A stretch of 64,000 nucleotides of DNA, from positions 62,001 through 126,000 of the forward strand of contig JAMDCQ010000013.1 in NCBI GenBank assembly GCA_023488905.1, written 5' to 3'. The translations under genes and the position numbers were made by a program. The DNA is from Candidatus Bathyarchaeota archaeon (GTDB taxonomy: Archaea; Thermoproteota; Bathyarchaeia; Bathyarchaeales; Bathycorpusculaceae). Below the pieces are notes generated by a model. It was not told where the DNA came from. It ran no database searches and saw only the letters and a program-made list of their open reading frames with translations. How positions within the stretch are numbered: the stretch's first letter is position 1; each line of letters starts with the position of its first letter. This document shows positions 43,053-51,998 of the stretch, in pieces.

Positions 43053-44507
43053 TCAGCGGCTAACGGAATCTACTAACCGCTTTTGTGCGTCAAAGACTTT
43101 CACTGTCAGCGGCATCTGCCCCACTGCAGCGTGAGTTGAGCAGCCAAAACAGGGGTCGTAAGCGCGGAAAGCCATCTCAACCATGTTAAGTATGCCTTGG
43201 TCAACCTCGCCGTTGTGGATGAAGCCTTTTGCTGCGTCACGGACACTCATGCATATGGAGGGGTAGTTGTTGGTTGTTGCGACGATTAGGTTTACGTCTT
43301 TAACCATTGCATCCTTGTCTAGGGTATAGTGGTGGAAGAGTGTGCCGCGGGCTGCTTCGACGACTCCGACGCCTTCGCCGGGTTCGCCTGGTTTGTTGCG
43401 GATGTGGGTGCTTGTGATTTCTGGGTCTTTGATGAGTTCCATTGCGCGTTCAGTTGCGTAAAGCAACTCTATGAGTCTTGCCCAGTGGAACGCCAATGTG
43501 CTGTGGACGGGTTTGCCGCCGAAGGTTTTGTACATTTCTTGGTATTCTGCCTGTGCCAGCGGGGTTGCCATGCCGTCTGCTACGTTTAAGCGTGCAAGTG
43601 GACCCACACGGTACAAGCCGCTGTCTGCGCCTGCAGTTAGCCCTTTGTAGCCGACTGCTTTAAGGTAGGGGAATTTGCTGTATGTCCATTCCTCGACGTG
43701 TTCGCCGATGTGGCTGAGGTGGTCCTGTGGATCGAATTTGGCGAATTGGTTGCCGTTGGGGTCGACTACGCGGATTTTGCCGTCGTAAAAGTTGACTTTG
43801 TTGTTTTCGTCCACGGTACCCATGTAATACGTTGGCATCGTGTAGGGGTTACTCTTGATTAAACCCACATACTTTGCGTTTCCTAAAACGATGTCATGGA
43901 ATAGATTAAGAGTGAATTGGGCGAAGTCTCTGCATGAAGACGCCATTTGCTCGATTTCTTGGCGGTTGGCTTCGCTAAGCGCTTTCGAGATTCCGCCGGG
44001 TAAGCCGCAGACTGGGTGGGTGGCTTTGCCGCCGATTATCTCCGTGATTTTCTGGCCGTAAGCACGGTGCTTTATGACGTCTTTGGCGACGTCCATGCCT
44101 GCCTTTTCGATGACGCCTAAGATGTTGCGTTTTTCTGGGGGTGCATCGATGCCGACGATGAAGTCAGGGCCACCTAAATAGTAGAAGTGCAGTATGTGGT
44201 CGTAGATGACGTATGCGGCGTACATGAGTTCACGGAGCTTCTTTGCCGCTGAAGGCGGCTCCACGTTAAAGGCTACGTCAAGCGCTTTAGTTGCTGCGAA
44301 GTGGTGGGCAACGGGGCAGACACCACAGATACGCGAGGTCAACTGAGGCATCAATTCGGCGCGTCTACCGATACAGAACTTCTCGAACCCGCGTAATTCT
44401 GGGATTTTTAGGTAAGCGTTTTCGACTTCGCCTTTGTCGTTTAGGAATATGGAGACGTTTCCGTGTCCTTCAAGTCGTGTGATTGGGTCGATTAGAATTT
44501 CTTTCAT
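43053..44507 (-). CDS. mvhA: F420-non-reducing hydrogenase large subunit
   Basis: The 484-residue [NiFe]-bearing subunit of a group 3 hydrogenase. RGFEKFCIGRRAEL and RICGVCPVAHHFAA give the first pair of nickel-iron cysteines, and DPCFGCSTHAAVG near the end gives the second. The tail after the last motif (about 20 residues) is the extension removed by the maturation protease. It splits H2 in the cytoplasm. It overlaps mvhG by 4 nt and is the last gene of the hdrC-hdrB-mvhG-mvhA operon. Confidence 0.93.
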   Translation of the reverse strand: MKEILIDPITRLEGHGNVSIFLNDKGEVENAYLKIPELRGFEKFCIGRRAELMPQLTSRICGVCPVAHHFAATKALDVAFNVEPPSAAKKLRELMYAAYVIYDHILHFYYLGGPDFIVGIDAPPEKRNILGVIEKAGMDVAKDVIKHRAYGQKITEIIGGKATHPVCGLPGGISKALSEANRQEIEQMASSCRDFAQFTLNLFHDIVLGNAKYVGLIKSNPYTMPTYYMGTVDENNKVNFYDGKIRVVDPNGNQFAKFDPQDHLSHIGEHVEEWTYSKFPYLKAVGYKGLTAGADSGLYRVGPLARLNVADGMATPLAQAEYQEMYKTFGGKPVHSTLAFHWARLIELLYATERAMELIKDPEITSTHIRNKPGEPGEGVGVVEAARGTLFHHYTLDKDAMVKDVNLIVATTNNYPSICMSVRDAAKGFIHNGEVDQGILNMVEMAFRAYDPCFGCSTHAAVGQMPLTVKVFDAQKRLVDSVSR

Positions 44508-45496
44508 TTCTTAATCACCTTTCTTTTGAGAATCGAGGCTGGCAGACTGTACATGTAAAAAGTGCCAGTTGGGTCTTTTATTTGGCTGATGATTTCTTCT
44601 ATCTCTTTCTGTGTATATGTTTCTTTTCCCGGTTCAGTGTCGTAACCCAAAATCGATGCAAGAGCAGTAATCATAGCTGCACCCTGCTCAGGCACGTTTG
44701 GCGCTTTGCCGCCGCAGCCAGTGCAAGGCATATCAACCTTTAAGCATTGTGCGCCACAGCCGCTTCGGGTCGCGATGCCCATGCAGAGGATGCCCTGTTC
44801 AAGGAGGCATTTTTCGGGTTCAGGCTCTTTCTCGTAGACGCGGTAGAGTTTGCCGATTTTTTTGTTGTCGCGTTTGCGTGGGCATTCGTCGCAGACCGGT
44901 TTAGGTGGAGCAAGCACTGAACCTTTTGGTGGAAGGCTGTTGCTTGCGATTGCATCAATCGCTGCCACGATGAGTTTGGTTGGCGGTGGGCAACCTGGAA
45001 GATAGTAATCTACATCTACGGTTTGGGCGAGGGTTTTGACTGTGTCGTAGAACTCGGGGATTTTGAGGGCTCCCTCTTTCACCTGACTCTCGGCTTTGGG
45101 GGTGGTTGCTTGGGGGTTGACGTTTGATTTGTCGTCGAGGAAAACTTTGTCAAACACTTCTTGCTTAGTGCTCAAGTTTGCTAAGCCAGGGACACTGCCC
45201 TCATGAGCGCAGGAACCAAAAGCCACAAGGGTCTTGCTCTTCTGACGCAGCAGCTTTGCCATGTGTTCCTGTTCGCTGTTGCGTATGGAGCCGTTAAAGA
45301 AGGTGATGTCGATGTGTTTGTCTGGAAGTGCCTCAACGTCTTTGTATTTGGTGTCCATGGCGACTGGCCAGAAAACTATGTCAGCTAGTTGGACTACGTC
45401 GAGGATTTTCTCGTTTATGTCTAGGACGGCGATTTCGCAGCCGCCGCAGCTTGCAGCCCAGTAAAAGGCTATCTTCAGCTTAGGTTTACCCATCAT
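44504..45496 (-). CDS. mvhG: F420-non-reducing hydrogenase small subunit
   Basis: The 330-residue electron-transfer subunit. WAASCGGCEIAVLDI holds the first proximal-cluster cysteines, VAFGSCAHEG and YLPGCPPPTKLI the others. Later Cys runs (VCDECPRKRDNKK, CLLEQGILCMGIATRSGCGAQC, PCTGCGGKAP) hold two more clusters, as in MvhG. No signal peptide is present, so the enzyme is cytoplasmic. It overlaps mvhA and hdrB by 4 nt, so the four subunits are translated together. Confidence 0.93.
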   Translation of the reverse strand: MMGKPKLKIAFYWAASCGGCEIAVLDINEKILDVVQLADIVFWPVAMDTKYKDVEALPDKHIDITFFNGSIRNSEQEHMAKLLRQKSKTLVAFGSCAHEGSVPGLANLSTKQEVFDKVFLDDKSNVNPQATTPKAESQVKEGALKIPEFYDTVKTLAQTVDVDYYLPGCPPPTKLIVAAIDAIASNSLPPKGSVLAPPKPVCDECPRKRDNKKIGKLYRVYEKEPEPEKCLLEQGILCMGIATRSGCGAQCLKVDMPCTGCGGKAPNVPEQGAAMITALASILGYDTEPGKETYTQKEIEEIISQIKDPTGTFYMYSLPASILKRKVIKK

Positions 45497-46386
45497 TGTT
45501 TTGCACCTTGAGTAGCGAATTGTTCAACTATTTTTTTGGCGTTTACTCGAAGTTCGCTAAAGGCTAATTCTTCAGGCGACATACCCATGGCTAACCCGAG
45601 TAGTTGTGGATAATGGAGAATTGGAATGCCGTAGACCTCGTTAAAAGTTTTCTCTATACGCAGCTCATTTGTATCGTACATTATGTGGCAAAACGGGCAA
45701 ACCGTCACTAAAGCCTGCGCTTCAACCATCTTTATGTGATTAAGCTTATCCCGCGCAAGTTGGAGGGCAATTTTGTCGCTGACGCCGACGCTAGGTGCTC
45801 CGCAGCATTCCGTTTCGTCAATGTAGTCTAAGCAGGTGGCGCCTGTAGCTTCAATCAGCATCTTGAGTGTTTGGGGGTCTTCGGGGTCATCGAACCCGAT
45901 AAACTCTTTGGGGCGCAGTATGTGGCAACCGTTGTGCTCGGCGACTTTGAGGCCAGTAAGCGGGCGAGTAACTGCGGCTTTGATTTTTTCTACGCCCACA
46001 TCCTCTTTGAGGAGCTGCAGGAGGTGTTTAGTTTCGACTGTGCCCTTGAATTCTAAACCTGCCTCTTTTAGGTGACCGTTAATTTTTTCTTTAAGCGATT
46101 TGTCGGCTTTCAAAATCTTGTTTACTTTTTTGAGTGTGCCTGCGCATCCGGGGCAAAGGGTGAGGATGTTTAAGCCCACCTGTTCAGCCATCGCCAAGTT
46201 CTTCGCCGCCAAAATCAGCATGGTTTCATGGCTCACAGGGTCAAAGGGTAACCCACAGCAGTTGAATTCAGGCATCTCCGCCAGCTCCACGCCGAGTTTA
46301 GCGAGAACTTTGCGTGAAGAAATCTCAAACGATGAAACACGGTAAGGGATTGCGCATCCGAGGAAAATCAGGTACTTACTGTTTGC
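45493..46386 (-). CDS. hdrB: heterodisulfide reductase subunit B-like protein
   Basis: A 297-residue protein with two CCG domains, FNCCGLPFDP and DETECCGAPS, which hold the noncubane [4Fe-4S] clusters of HdrB where disulfide reduction takes place. The start is the GTG at 46386 (VANSKYLIFLGC), with GGAG nine bases upstream; this overlaps the end of hdrC. In methanogens HdrABC with MvhADG bifurcates H2 electrons to ferredoxin and CoM-S-S-CoB. The disulfide used here is unknown, and hdrA is not in the operon. Confidence 0.92.
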   Translation of the reverse strand, partial: ANSKYLIFLGCAIPYRVSSFEISSRKVLAKLGVELAEMPEFNCCGLPFDPVSHETMLILAAKNLAMAEQVGLNILTLCPGCAGTLKKVNKILKADKSLKEKINGHLKEAGLEFKGTVETKHLLQLLKEDVGVEKIKAAVTRPLTGLKVAEHNGCHILRPKEFIGFDDPEDPQTLKMLIEATGATCLDYIDETECCGAPSVGVSDKIALQLARDKLNHIKMVEAQALVTVCPFCHIMYDTNELRIEKTFNEVYGIPILHYPQLLGLAMGMSPEELAFSELRVNAKKIVEQFATQGAKQ

Positions 46387-46945
46387 CACTTGCTTGTTCT
46401 CCTTGAGGTTTTTGGACGCGATCAAAAAACGCTACGCCTTTGAGGGTTTTCTTAACTGCGTCGGGGTTGCCTTTGGGCAGAGGCGGAAGCCCTTGACTCT
46501 CACGCTTTTTGATTCGCAAATCTGGGATTTTGTAAGCGTATCCAGTTTCTATGAGGCTCTGCGCTTGATCTTTGAATACTTGGGGGATGCAGCCTTTTTC
46601 TGTGGCGAGGTTGCGAAAGACGCGGATGACGCTTGCGACTTCGACGTCTTGGGGGCAGCGATCTGTGCAGGTAAAACAAGCCGCACAAAGCCACAATGTA
46701 TCGCTGTTTAGAACGCGGTCTTTTAAACCCAACTGCGCCATGTGGATAAGGGTGCGTGGGCGGTAAGAATCGCTGAAGCGGGCGACGGGGCAGTCTGAGG
46801 TGCAGGTGCCGCATTGGAAGCATTTGAGGATTTTTTCGCTGCCATGCATTTTTTGGAGTTCATACTTGAATTTGGGGTCGATTTCAGAAGCTTTAATGGG
46901 CTGCTCCTTGCCCTGCGGGGGGGAAGTTGATGCTGCCTCAGTCAT
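46376..46945 (-). CDS. hdrC: heterodisulfide reductase subunit C-like protein
   Basis: A 189-residue iron-sulfur protein with two [4Fe-4S] motifs, CFQCGTCTSDCPVA and CAACFTCTDRCPQD, which pass electrons to HdrB. The N-terminal 30 residues are Ser/Pro/Lys-rich and specific to this protein. It is the first gene of the operon. Module B of the repeated intergenic element lies about 140 nt upstream, and its first half faces this gene on the minus strand. Confidence 0.92.
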   Translation of the reverse strand: MTEAASTSPPQGKEQPIKASEIDPKFKYELQKMHGSEKILKCFQCGTCTSDCPVARFSDSYRPRTLIHMAQLGLKDRVLNSDTLWLCAACFTCTDRCPQDVEVASVIRVFRNLATEKGCIPQVFKDQAQSLIETGYAYKIPDLRIKKRESQGLPPLPKGNPDAVKKTLKGVAFFDRVQKPQGEQASGKQ

Positions 46946-47290
46946 AACGGTGACACCTTACTGGTTGGATAGCACCGTACGTGTGCTTATCGTTTGAAAT
47001 GGCTTTGTCGAGTAATTAAAGATTGAGCAGAGACAAAGTTGATTCGTACATGTTGGATATGATGAACATGGAGCCTCTCGGACTGATAGACCCCCTTATT
47101 TAAAGGCGCATACGATTCCGTATCCGAACAAGCTAGAAAGCGTTGTTGCTCTCAGACGACCCCTCCCCTCCCCCTATATAAACAAGCCAATTAGTCAAAG
47201 AAGTTGGACACACTTCAATTTCTGAGTCAAGAAACCTTGACAAGAACGCTTTTAAACAAAACAAAACCCAAAAACCATTTGGCGACTACA
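46946..47290. other. 345-bp divergent intergenic region
   Basis: It lies between hdrC (minus) and a small membrane protein gene (plus) and contains module B (47087-47183) with TATA-like cores near both ends. A separate TATA-like CTTTTAAAC lies near 47249-47257, about 40 bp before the ATG at 47291. No ORF of its own. Confidence 0.55.
47087..47183 (+). repeat. Repeated intergenic module, copy B (complete)
   Basis: A 97-nt partner of 9859-9954. The first 40 nt match at 38 of 40 positions and the ATACG/CGTAT hairpin is kept while its loop differs (AAAC versus ATTC). The second half is less alike but ends the same way, with a CCCCTCCC run followed by CTATATAAAC. It lies upstream of both the hdr operon (minus) and a small membrane protein (plus). 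Confidence 0.7.
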
Positions 47291-47485
47291 ATGAATAAAG
47301 CAATACCTCTGCTGTTGATTTTGATCCTTGTTTCAACCGCCCTTTTACTGTTATTAGCCTTTACGATTTCGTCTTCGGCTGACCTGTCACCCTTCCTCAT
47401 AGCCGCAACTATTGTGGCTTCGGTTGCTCTTTTAGGCGCGGTCTTTTCGCTCTATACCGAAAACAGATACAAAAACAGAATTTAG
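47291..47485 (+). CDS. small two-helix membrane protein
   Basis: A 64-residue protein with two membrane helices (residues 4-25 and 33-53) and a polar end (YTENRYKNRI). The ATG at 47291 is preferred over a possible start at 47204 because the extra 29 residues are not membrane-like and a TATA-like sequence lies between. No family is recognised. It is convergent with the PRC-barrel gene. Confidence 0.55.
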   Translation: MNKAIPLLLILILVSTALLLLLAFTISSSADLSPFLIAATIVASVALLGAVFSLYTENRYKNRI

Positions 47486-47490
47486 CGAGG

Positions 47491-47772
47491 TTAATCTTTG
47501 CATTGTCTAAGGCTGCGCAACTCTTCCAACGTCTGGTTGAGCATCGCAACGTCAGCGATAGATTTCACTGCAGAAACAGGCAGGCAAACGGTGACCCTGC
47601 CAAGGTAGGGATGCTTGAACCCAAACGCCTTCGACGCTTCATCAGTCAAATTCACGTATAGACTTGTTATTTGCCAAGTGCTCAGGTCAAGTTCCGCGCT
47701 GTGTACTTCGCCCAATTCAAAATTGTCCGCGGTAAAAGCCTTCTTCCAGAATAACCTTGTAATTTCAACCAT
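47491..47772 (-). CDS. PRC-barrel-like protein
   Basis: A 93-residue beta-rich protein (FELGEVHSAELDLSTWQITSLYVNLT, then VTVCLPVSAVKSIADVAML) resembling the small archaeal PRC-barrel domain proteins, which occur alone or in RNA-processing and photosynthetic proteins. Its partner is unknown. It lies between the small membrane protein and msrB. Confidence 0.6.
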   Translation of the reverse strand: MVEITRLFWKKAFTADNFELGEVHSAELDLSTWQITSLYVNLTDEASKAFGFKHPYLGRVTVCLPVSAVKSIADVAMLNQTLEELRSLRQCKD

Positions 47773-47873
47773 AAAAAAACCTTCAACTATAAGGTGCCAA
47801 ACGCATCTTATATCTGTTCTTTTAGAATACTATTTTACAAGCCTTAACCATAATTAGTGATGGTGACGTCTTT

Positions 47874-48248
47874 TTGTCGGTTTCTCAACATCAAAGGAAA
47901 CTCACACCAGAAGAGGAACAGGTCATAGTTCACAAAGGCACCGAGATGCCCTTCACAGGCAAATACTACGCTTTCTGGGAAAAAGGCACCTACGTCTGCA
48001 AACGCTGCGGAGCCAAACTGTACCGCTCGGAGAGCAAGTTTGAAGCCCACTGTGGCTGGCCAAGCTTCGACGAAGAAATCCCCGGCGCAGTCAAACGGCT
48101 ACCGGACCTGGATGGGATGCGAACGGAAATTCAGTGCGCTAACTGCGGCGCCCACCTTGGGCATGTTTTTGCGGGAGAGCAGTTTACAGAGAAGAATACG
48201 CGGCATTGTGTTAATTCGTTGTCTATGGAGTTTATCCGCGACAGATAG
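47874..48248 (+). CDS. msrB: peptide-methionine (R)-S-oxide reductase
   Basis: A 124-residue repair enzyme that reduces methionine-R-sulfoxide in proteins. CKRCGAKLYRSE and CANCGAHLGHVF are the two zinc-binding CxxC pairs, and CGWPSFDEEI plus RHCVNSLSMEF carry the conserved Trp/Pro and the catalytic Cys. It starts at a TTG. Its presence in an anaerobe suggests exposure to oxidants now and then. Confidence 0.93.
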   Translation: MSVSQHQRKLTPEEEQVIVHKGTEMPFTGKYYAFWEKGTYVCKRCGAKLYRSESKFEAHCGWPSFDEEIPGAVKRLPDLDGMRTEIQCANCGAHLGHVFAGEQFTEKNTRHCVNSLSMEFIRDR

Positions 48249-48328
48249 ATGAGCAGCGACCCTGTAGCTTCGCGAAAGAGTTATAGTGCCACGTAGAGTA
48301 AGTAGAGATAGCAAGCGGCGAAGCAGCG

Positions 48329-49135
48329 ATGTCGACGCCTACACCTGAACCCACAGTTGCGCCTGAACCGTCTTTTCTGGGCATACCAGTGGATACCATC
48401 TTTGGAATTATAATCATCTCAGTAATCGCTATCTCGCTTGAGAGAATTGTAACACGTTATTTGTCACGGTTTGCTAAACGCACAAAACTGGCGCCCAACG
48501 TAGCCAACAATCTCGCTTTGACGTTTCGCATCTTTGTTCTGGTCGGTGCCGTAGCTGCAATTAGCCAGGTAGGCGGCTTTAGTGCAGATTGGATTGTTTC
48601 CATCTCAGCCATCGGCGCTGCAGCTGTCGGCTTTGCCTCGCAGAAAACCATCGGCAACTTTGTAGCAGGCCTCTTTTTGATCGCGGCTAGGCCGTTTAGG
48701 GTGGGCAACTATGTTCGAATCGGCACGGTAGAAGGCATAGTCTCCGAGATTACCATAAACTACACTAAAGTGATCACTGCCTCAAACAATACGATTTCAA
48801 TCAGTAATTTGCAGATTTTGGATAGGGAAATAACCAATTTCCTCTATGAAACAGTGGATCATGTGGACTTGTACTGTTACACTTTTGATCTGGGGTTCGA
48901 TCACTTGGTTCCAGCAGACAAAATCGCTGAGCTTTTCTCGGAGGTTTTTTCCAAAATCCAGCAGTCGCTGCCCAGACGTCCCTGTGCGGTTTTCTCCCGC
49001 TCAACCGCTGCCGAACGCGTCTACACCATCTACCTCTACGTGAACGACCCACAGGAAATCTTCATCCTTAAACCAAGAATTGCTCAAGAAATGTTCCAGC
49101 GCTGGGATGAAGAGAGGGCAAGAGTAAAGAGATAA
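48329..49135 (+). CDS. small-conductance mechanosensitive channel (MscS family)
   Basis: A 268-residue channel. Two N-terminal helices (about residues 18-40 and 65-85) lead to the pore helix ISAIGAAAVGFASQKTIGNFVAGLFLI, with the Gly/Ala pattern of MscS TM3, then the beta domain RPFRVGNYVRIGTVEGIVSEI and the C-terminal domain. It releases solutes under osmotic down-shock. Length is near that of E. coli MscS (286). Confidence 0.92.
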   Translation: MSTPTPEPTVAPEPSFLGIPVDTIFGIIIISVIAISLERIVTRYLSRFAKRTKLAPNVANNLALTFRIFVLVGAVAAISQVGGFSADWIVSISAIGAAAVGFASQKTIGNFVAGLFLIAARPFRVGNYVRIGTVEGIVSEITINYTKVITASNNTISISNLQILDREITNFLYETVDHVDLYCYTFDLGFDHLVPADKIAELFSEVFSKIQQSLPRRPCAVFSRSTAAERVYTIYLYVNDPQEIFILKPRIAQEMFQRWDEERARVKR

Positions 49136-49167
49136 CCAGCGGTAACCACACTAAGGTAGTGATGTAT

Positions 49168-49503
49168 ATGTCGAACCCAAAAAAAGAATCCCTCAGTGCA
49201 CAAGCATCTAACCTGTCTGAGTTAATTGCTTATCAGGAAGGCTCAGTGGTTAGCCGAACAATAATTGACAAGAAAGCCGGAACAGTAACCCTTTTTGCGT
49301 TTGATGCCAATCAGGGCTTAAGTGAGCACACAGCACCCTACGACGCCATGGTTTATGTACTGGACGGCGAAGTCGAAGTCACCATCGCAGGCAAACCCGT
49401 CAACCTCAAAGCAGGCGAAATGACCATCATGCCCGCCAACAAACCACATGCTCTGAAAGCGAAAACACGGTTCAAGATGCTGCTGGTTATGGTTAAGTCC
49501 TAA
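49168..49503 (+). CDS. single-domain cupin protein
   Basis: A 111-residue cupin. LSEHTAPYDAMVYVLDGEVEV is the first motif and KAGEMTIMPANKPHALKA the second, with His in both, so a metal site is possible. Function unknown. The ATG at 49168 is chosen because AAGGT lies ten bases upstream; ATG 49162 and GTG 49159 are in frame. It converges on the nitroreductase gene with a 4-nt overlap. Confidence 0.82.
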   Translation: MSNPKKESLSAQASNLSELIAYQEGSVVSRTIIDKKAGTVTLFAFDANQGLSEHTAPYDAMVYVLDGEVEVTIAGKPVNLKAGEMTIMPANKPHALKAKTRFKMLLVMVKS

Positions 49504-50117
49504 ACCAACCCTTTGCCCCATACATCAACGTAACAAAAGTCTTTGAGCGGCTTTCTCGGTGGAGTCTTCGGCTTTTCCGCGGGGTAACCAAGGATTATTA
49601 GCGCTGACGGCTCAACCTCAGGGGGAATCGCTAAAACTTTTCTGACGGTTTCTTTGGCGAATGCGGGCGCACAGAACCAGCAAGCCCCCAAACCCGCCTC
49701 ATGCGCCGCCAGAAGCAGATTCTGCAACCCCGCACCCAAGCTTTCCACCGCCAAGTCCCGTTCAAAGCCTTGCCGTTGTGCGTCGGGGAATTTTCTGAGC
49801 CCTTCCATCGTCAAACAGGCAAGAATGAGAGCGGGCGCTTTTGCAAATCGCAACTCTCTTTCGCTACGTAACTTTGGGTCAACCTTTAAGTCGTCTTTTA
49901 CAAGGTCAGCAGCCCAAGCATCAGCCAAATCTTTTGATAGTTCCTGTTTGACTTTGGGTTTTTCGATTATTATGAAGCGCCAAGGTTGAGAGTTATGCGC
50001 GGAAGGCGCCCACCCAGCAGCCTCCAAAACATCCAAAACAAGCTCTCGCGGGACCTCTCTGGGCAGATACTTCCGTATGTTGCGCCTCTGCCTAATCGCG
50101 TCATGTAGGTTTGACAT
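49500..50117 (-). CDS. nitroreductase family FMN protein
   Basis: A 205-residue flavoprotein. IRQRRNIRKYLPREVPRELVLDVLEAAGWAPSAHNSQPWRFI contains the FMN-binding Arg/Ser motifs, and SLGAGLQNLLLAAHEAGLGACWFC and ILGYPAEKPK are also typical. It reduces nitro, quinone or flavin substrates using NAD(P)H. Its C-terminal KPLKDFCYVDVWGK is like that of archaeal FbiB-type members, but no coenzyme-F420 role is claimed. Confidence 0.87.
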   Translation of the reverse strand: MSNLHDAIRQRRNIRKYLPREVPRELVLDVLEAAGWAPSAHNSQPWRFIIIEKPKVKQELSKDLADAWAADLVKDDLKVDPKLRSERELRFAKAPALILACLTMEGLRKFPDAQRQGFERDLAVESLGAGLQNLLLAAHEAGLGACWFCAPAFAKETVRKVLAIPPEVEPSALIILGYPAEKPKTPPRKPLKDFCYVDVWGKGLV

Positions 50118-50149
50118 AGAAGAAAGTAAGGAAAAAGTTGGTTTTATGT

Positions 50150-51187
50150 TTATATGCGGTTGGGTTCCAGAATGACTTTTAGCGAGTTGCCTGCTTCTGC
50201 CATCAATCGGAAGCCTTCCTGTGCCTCGCGGATGCCCAGCCTATGCGTAATCATGTCCTTGACGTTTAGTTCGCCTGTTGCCAGCACGTGCAGTGAGTCT
50301 TCGATGTCGTTGGGTGCGGCGCCGTAGCTTGTGCGCATGGTGATTTCGTTTCGCCAGAACTGGTTAATCGGCACGGGCAGCTTAACTGTTGGGTCTGGCA
50401 CAGCAAAGAAGAGGATTGTGCCGCCGTTCTCAACGCAATCCATAGCTGACATAGCCGCGGATGTGGCGCCTGTGCAGACCACAACTTGGTCGGCTAAGTG
50501 CCCCGTCAGTTCTTTGAGTTTTTCTGGCAGGTTGCCTTTGGCGTCGAGAGCGTGGTGTGCACCGAATTTTTTGGCAAGCTCCAACCGATAGGGGTTGATG
50601 TCGGCTACGATGATGTTTTCTACTCCTTTGAATTGGGCGAGTTGGGCGTGGAGGATGCCTGAGATGCCGCTGCCGATAATGAGCAGGGTGTCGTCAGCTT
50701 TTAGGTTTGAGAGCCGCTGCCCACGTGAAACGCATGCCAAGGGCTCGATGAATGTGCCTTCCTCAAAGCTCATGGCATCTGGGAGCTTGTAAATGCCGTG
50801 TTGGACGTTGATTTTTGGCACCAACACGTACTGTGAGAAGCCGCCGGGGTAGTAGTTGGTGGTGTGGAGTGTGTGGCAGGCTGTGTGGTTGCCCCGCTTA
50901 CAGTGACGGCACTCAAAGCAGGGAACATGGTGTGAGACAAATACACGGTCACCCACTGCCACGTTTTTGACTTTGGCGCCAACTTGAGTGAGAACGCCGG
51001 TAGCTTCGTGACCCAGCACACGCGGCGCCTTAGGAACACGATACCACTCGATAACGTCGCTGCCGCAGATGCCGCTCGCCATCACTTTGAGCAGAACTTC
51101 TTCCTCGCCTGCACGCGGCGTCGGAATATCTTGGACGCGAACGTCATGGTTATTGTAATAAAAGGCGGCTAACAAAAAATTCACCAA
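50150..51187 (-). CDS. zinc-dependent alcohol/polyol dehydrogenase
   Basis: A 345-residue medium-chain dehydrogenase. SGICGSDVIEWY, LGHEATGVLTQVG and ECRHCKRGNHTACHTL give the catalytic and structural zinc ligands, and LLIIGSGISGILHAQLAQFKG with IVADINPYR the NAD(P)-binding domain. It most resembles sorbitol/threonine dehydrogenases. The ADH family cannot be resolved from here. It follows the LsrF-like aldolase gene on the same strand by 13 nt, so the two are probably one operon. Confidence 0.85.
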   Translation of the reverse strand: MVNFLLAAFYYNNHDVRVQDIPTPRAGEEEVLLKVMASGICGSDVIEWYRVPKAPRVLGHEATGVLTQVGAKVKNVAVGDRVFVSHHVPCFECRHCKRGNHTACHTLHTTNYYPGGFSQYVLVPKINVQHGIYKLPDAMSFEEGTFIEPLACVSRGQRLSNLKADDTLLIIGSGISGILHAQLAQFKGVENIIVADINPYRLELAKKFGAHHALDAKGNLPEKLKELTGHLADQVVVCTGATSAAMSAMDCVENGGTILFFAVPDPTVKLPVPINQFWRNEITMRTSYGAAPNDIEDSLHVLATGELNVKDMITHRLGIREAQEGFRLMAEAGNSLKVILEPNRI

Positions 51188-51200
51188 GAAAGAGAAGGGG

Positions 51201-51998
51201 TTATGCTTTGCCCGCTTTGATCTGGTTATAGAGGTCGTCGGCTTCTTGTGCTGTGTAGCCTTCGTGTATTATAGCTTTTATAGCTCGGATTGAAGCAACG
51301 GGGTGCTCGGTTTGCCAAATGTTCCGTCCAAGGTTAACGCCTGCCGCGCCCTTCTGCATACCGTCATAGATAAAGTCGAACACTTCGCGTTGGGTTTCGG
51401 TTTTAGGTCCGCCCGCGATGACGACTGGAACTGGGCAACCTTCGATGACTTTTTCAAATTTCTCTTTACAATAGTAGGTTTTAACGACACGTGCACCAAT
51501 TTCCGCAACGATTCTCGCGGCTAAGGCAAGGTAGCGGGCTTCACGTTTTTCAAGCTCCTTGCCGACAGCGCAGACAGCCATGACGGGTACACCGTAGTCT
51601 TCGCATTCGTCAATCAGCCTTGCAAGATTGGTTAGGCTTTTGTTTTCATATTTGCTCCCAACGAAGACGGACATGGAAACTGCTGAAGCGTTCAATCTGA
51701 GGATTTCCTGAATCGAAGTAACTACAGATTCGTTAGCTAAGTCTTCGCCAACCACTGAAACAGCGCCCGAAACACGCATGATAACAGGCTTCTCAAGGGC
51801 AGGGTCCACACAGTTGCGCAGCACCCCCCGGGTGAGCATTAAGCCGTCGGCGTATTGGATAATTGGTTTTATAGTTTCTCCGGGCTTTTCAAGGCTGTGT
51901 GTTGGTCCTTGGAAGTAGCCGTGGTCGATTGGTAAAAAGAGGGCTTTTCCATCTTTTTGGAATAATCTGCTTAAGCGGTTTTGCATTCCCCACTCCAT
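51201..51998 (-). CDS. LsrF/DhnA-type aldolase or thiolase
   Basis: A 265-residue class I aldolase-fold protein. LPIDHGYFQGPTHSLEKP, LMLTRGVLRN, VSGAVSVVGEDLANESV, ARVVKTYYCKEKFEKV (with the Schiff-base Lys region) and CPVPVVIAGGPKTETQ match E. coli LsrF over its full length, including WGMQNRLSRLF at the N-terminus. LsrF processes the phosphorylated autoinducer-2 product; archaeal relatives instead make sugar-derived intermediates (for example for aromatic amino acids). The dehydrogenase downstream may use its product. No other lsr genes are present here. Confidence 0.8.
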   Translation of the reverse strand: MEWGMQNRLSRLFQKDGKALFLPIDHGYFQGPTHSLEKPGETIKPIIQYADGLMLTRGVLRNCVDPALEKPVIMRVSGAVSVVGEDLANESVVTSIQEILRLNASAVSMSVFVGSKYENKSLTNLARLIDECEDYGVPVMAVCAVGKELEKREARYLALAARIVAEIGARVVKTYYCKEKFEKVIEGCPVPVVIAGGPKTETQREVFDFIYDGMQKGAAGVNLGRNIWQTEHPVASIRAIKAIIHEGYTAQEADDLYNQIKAGKA

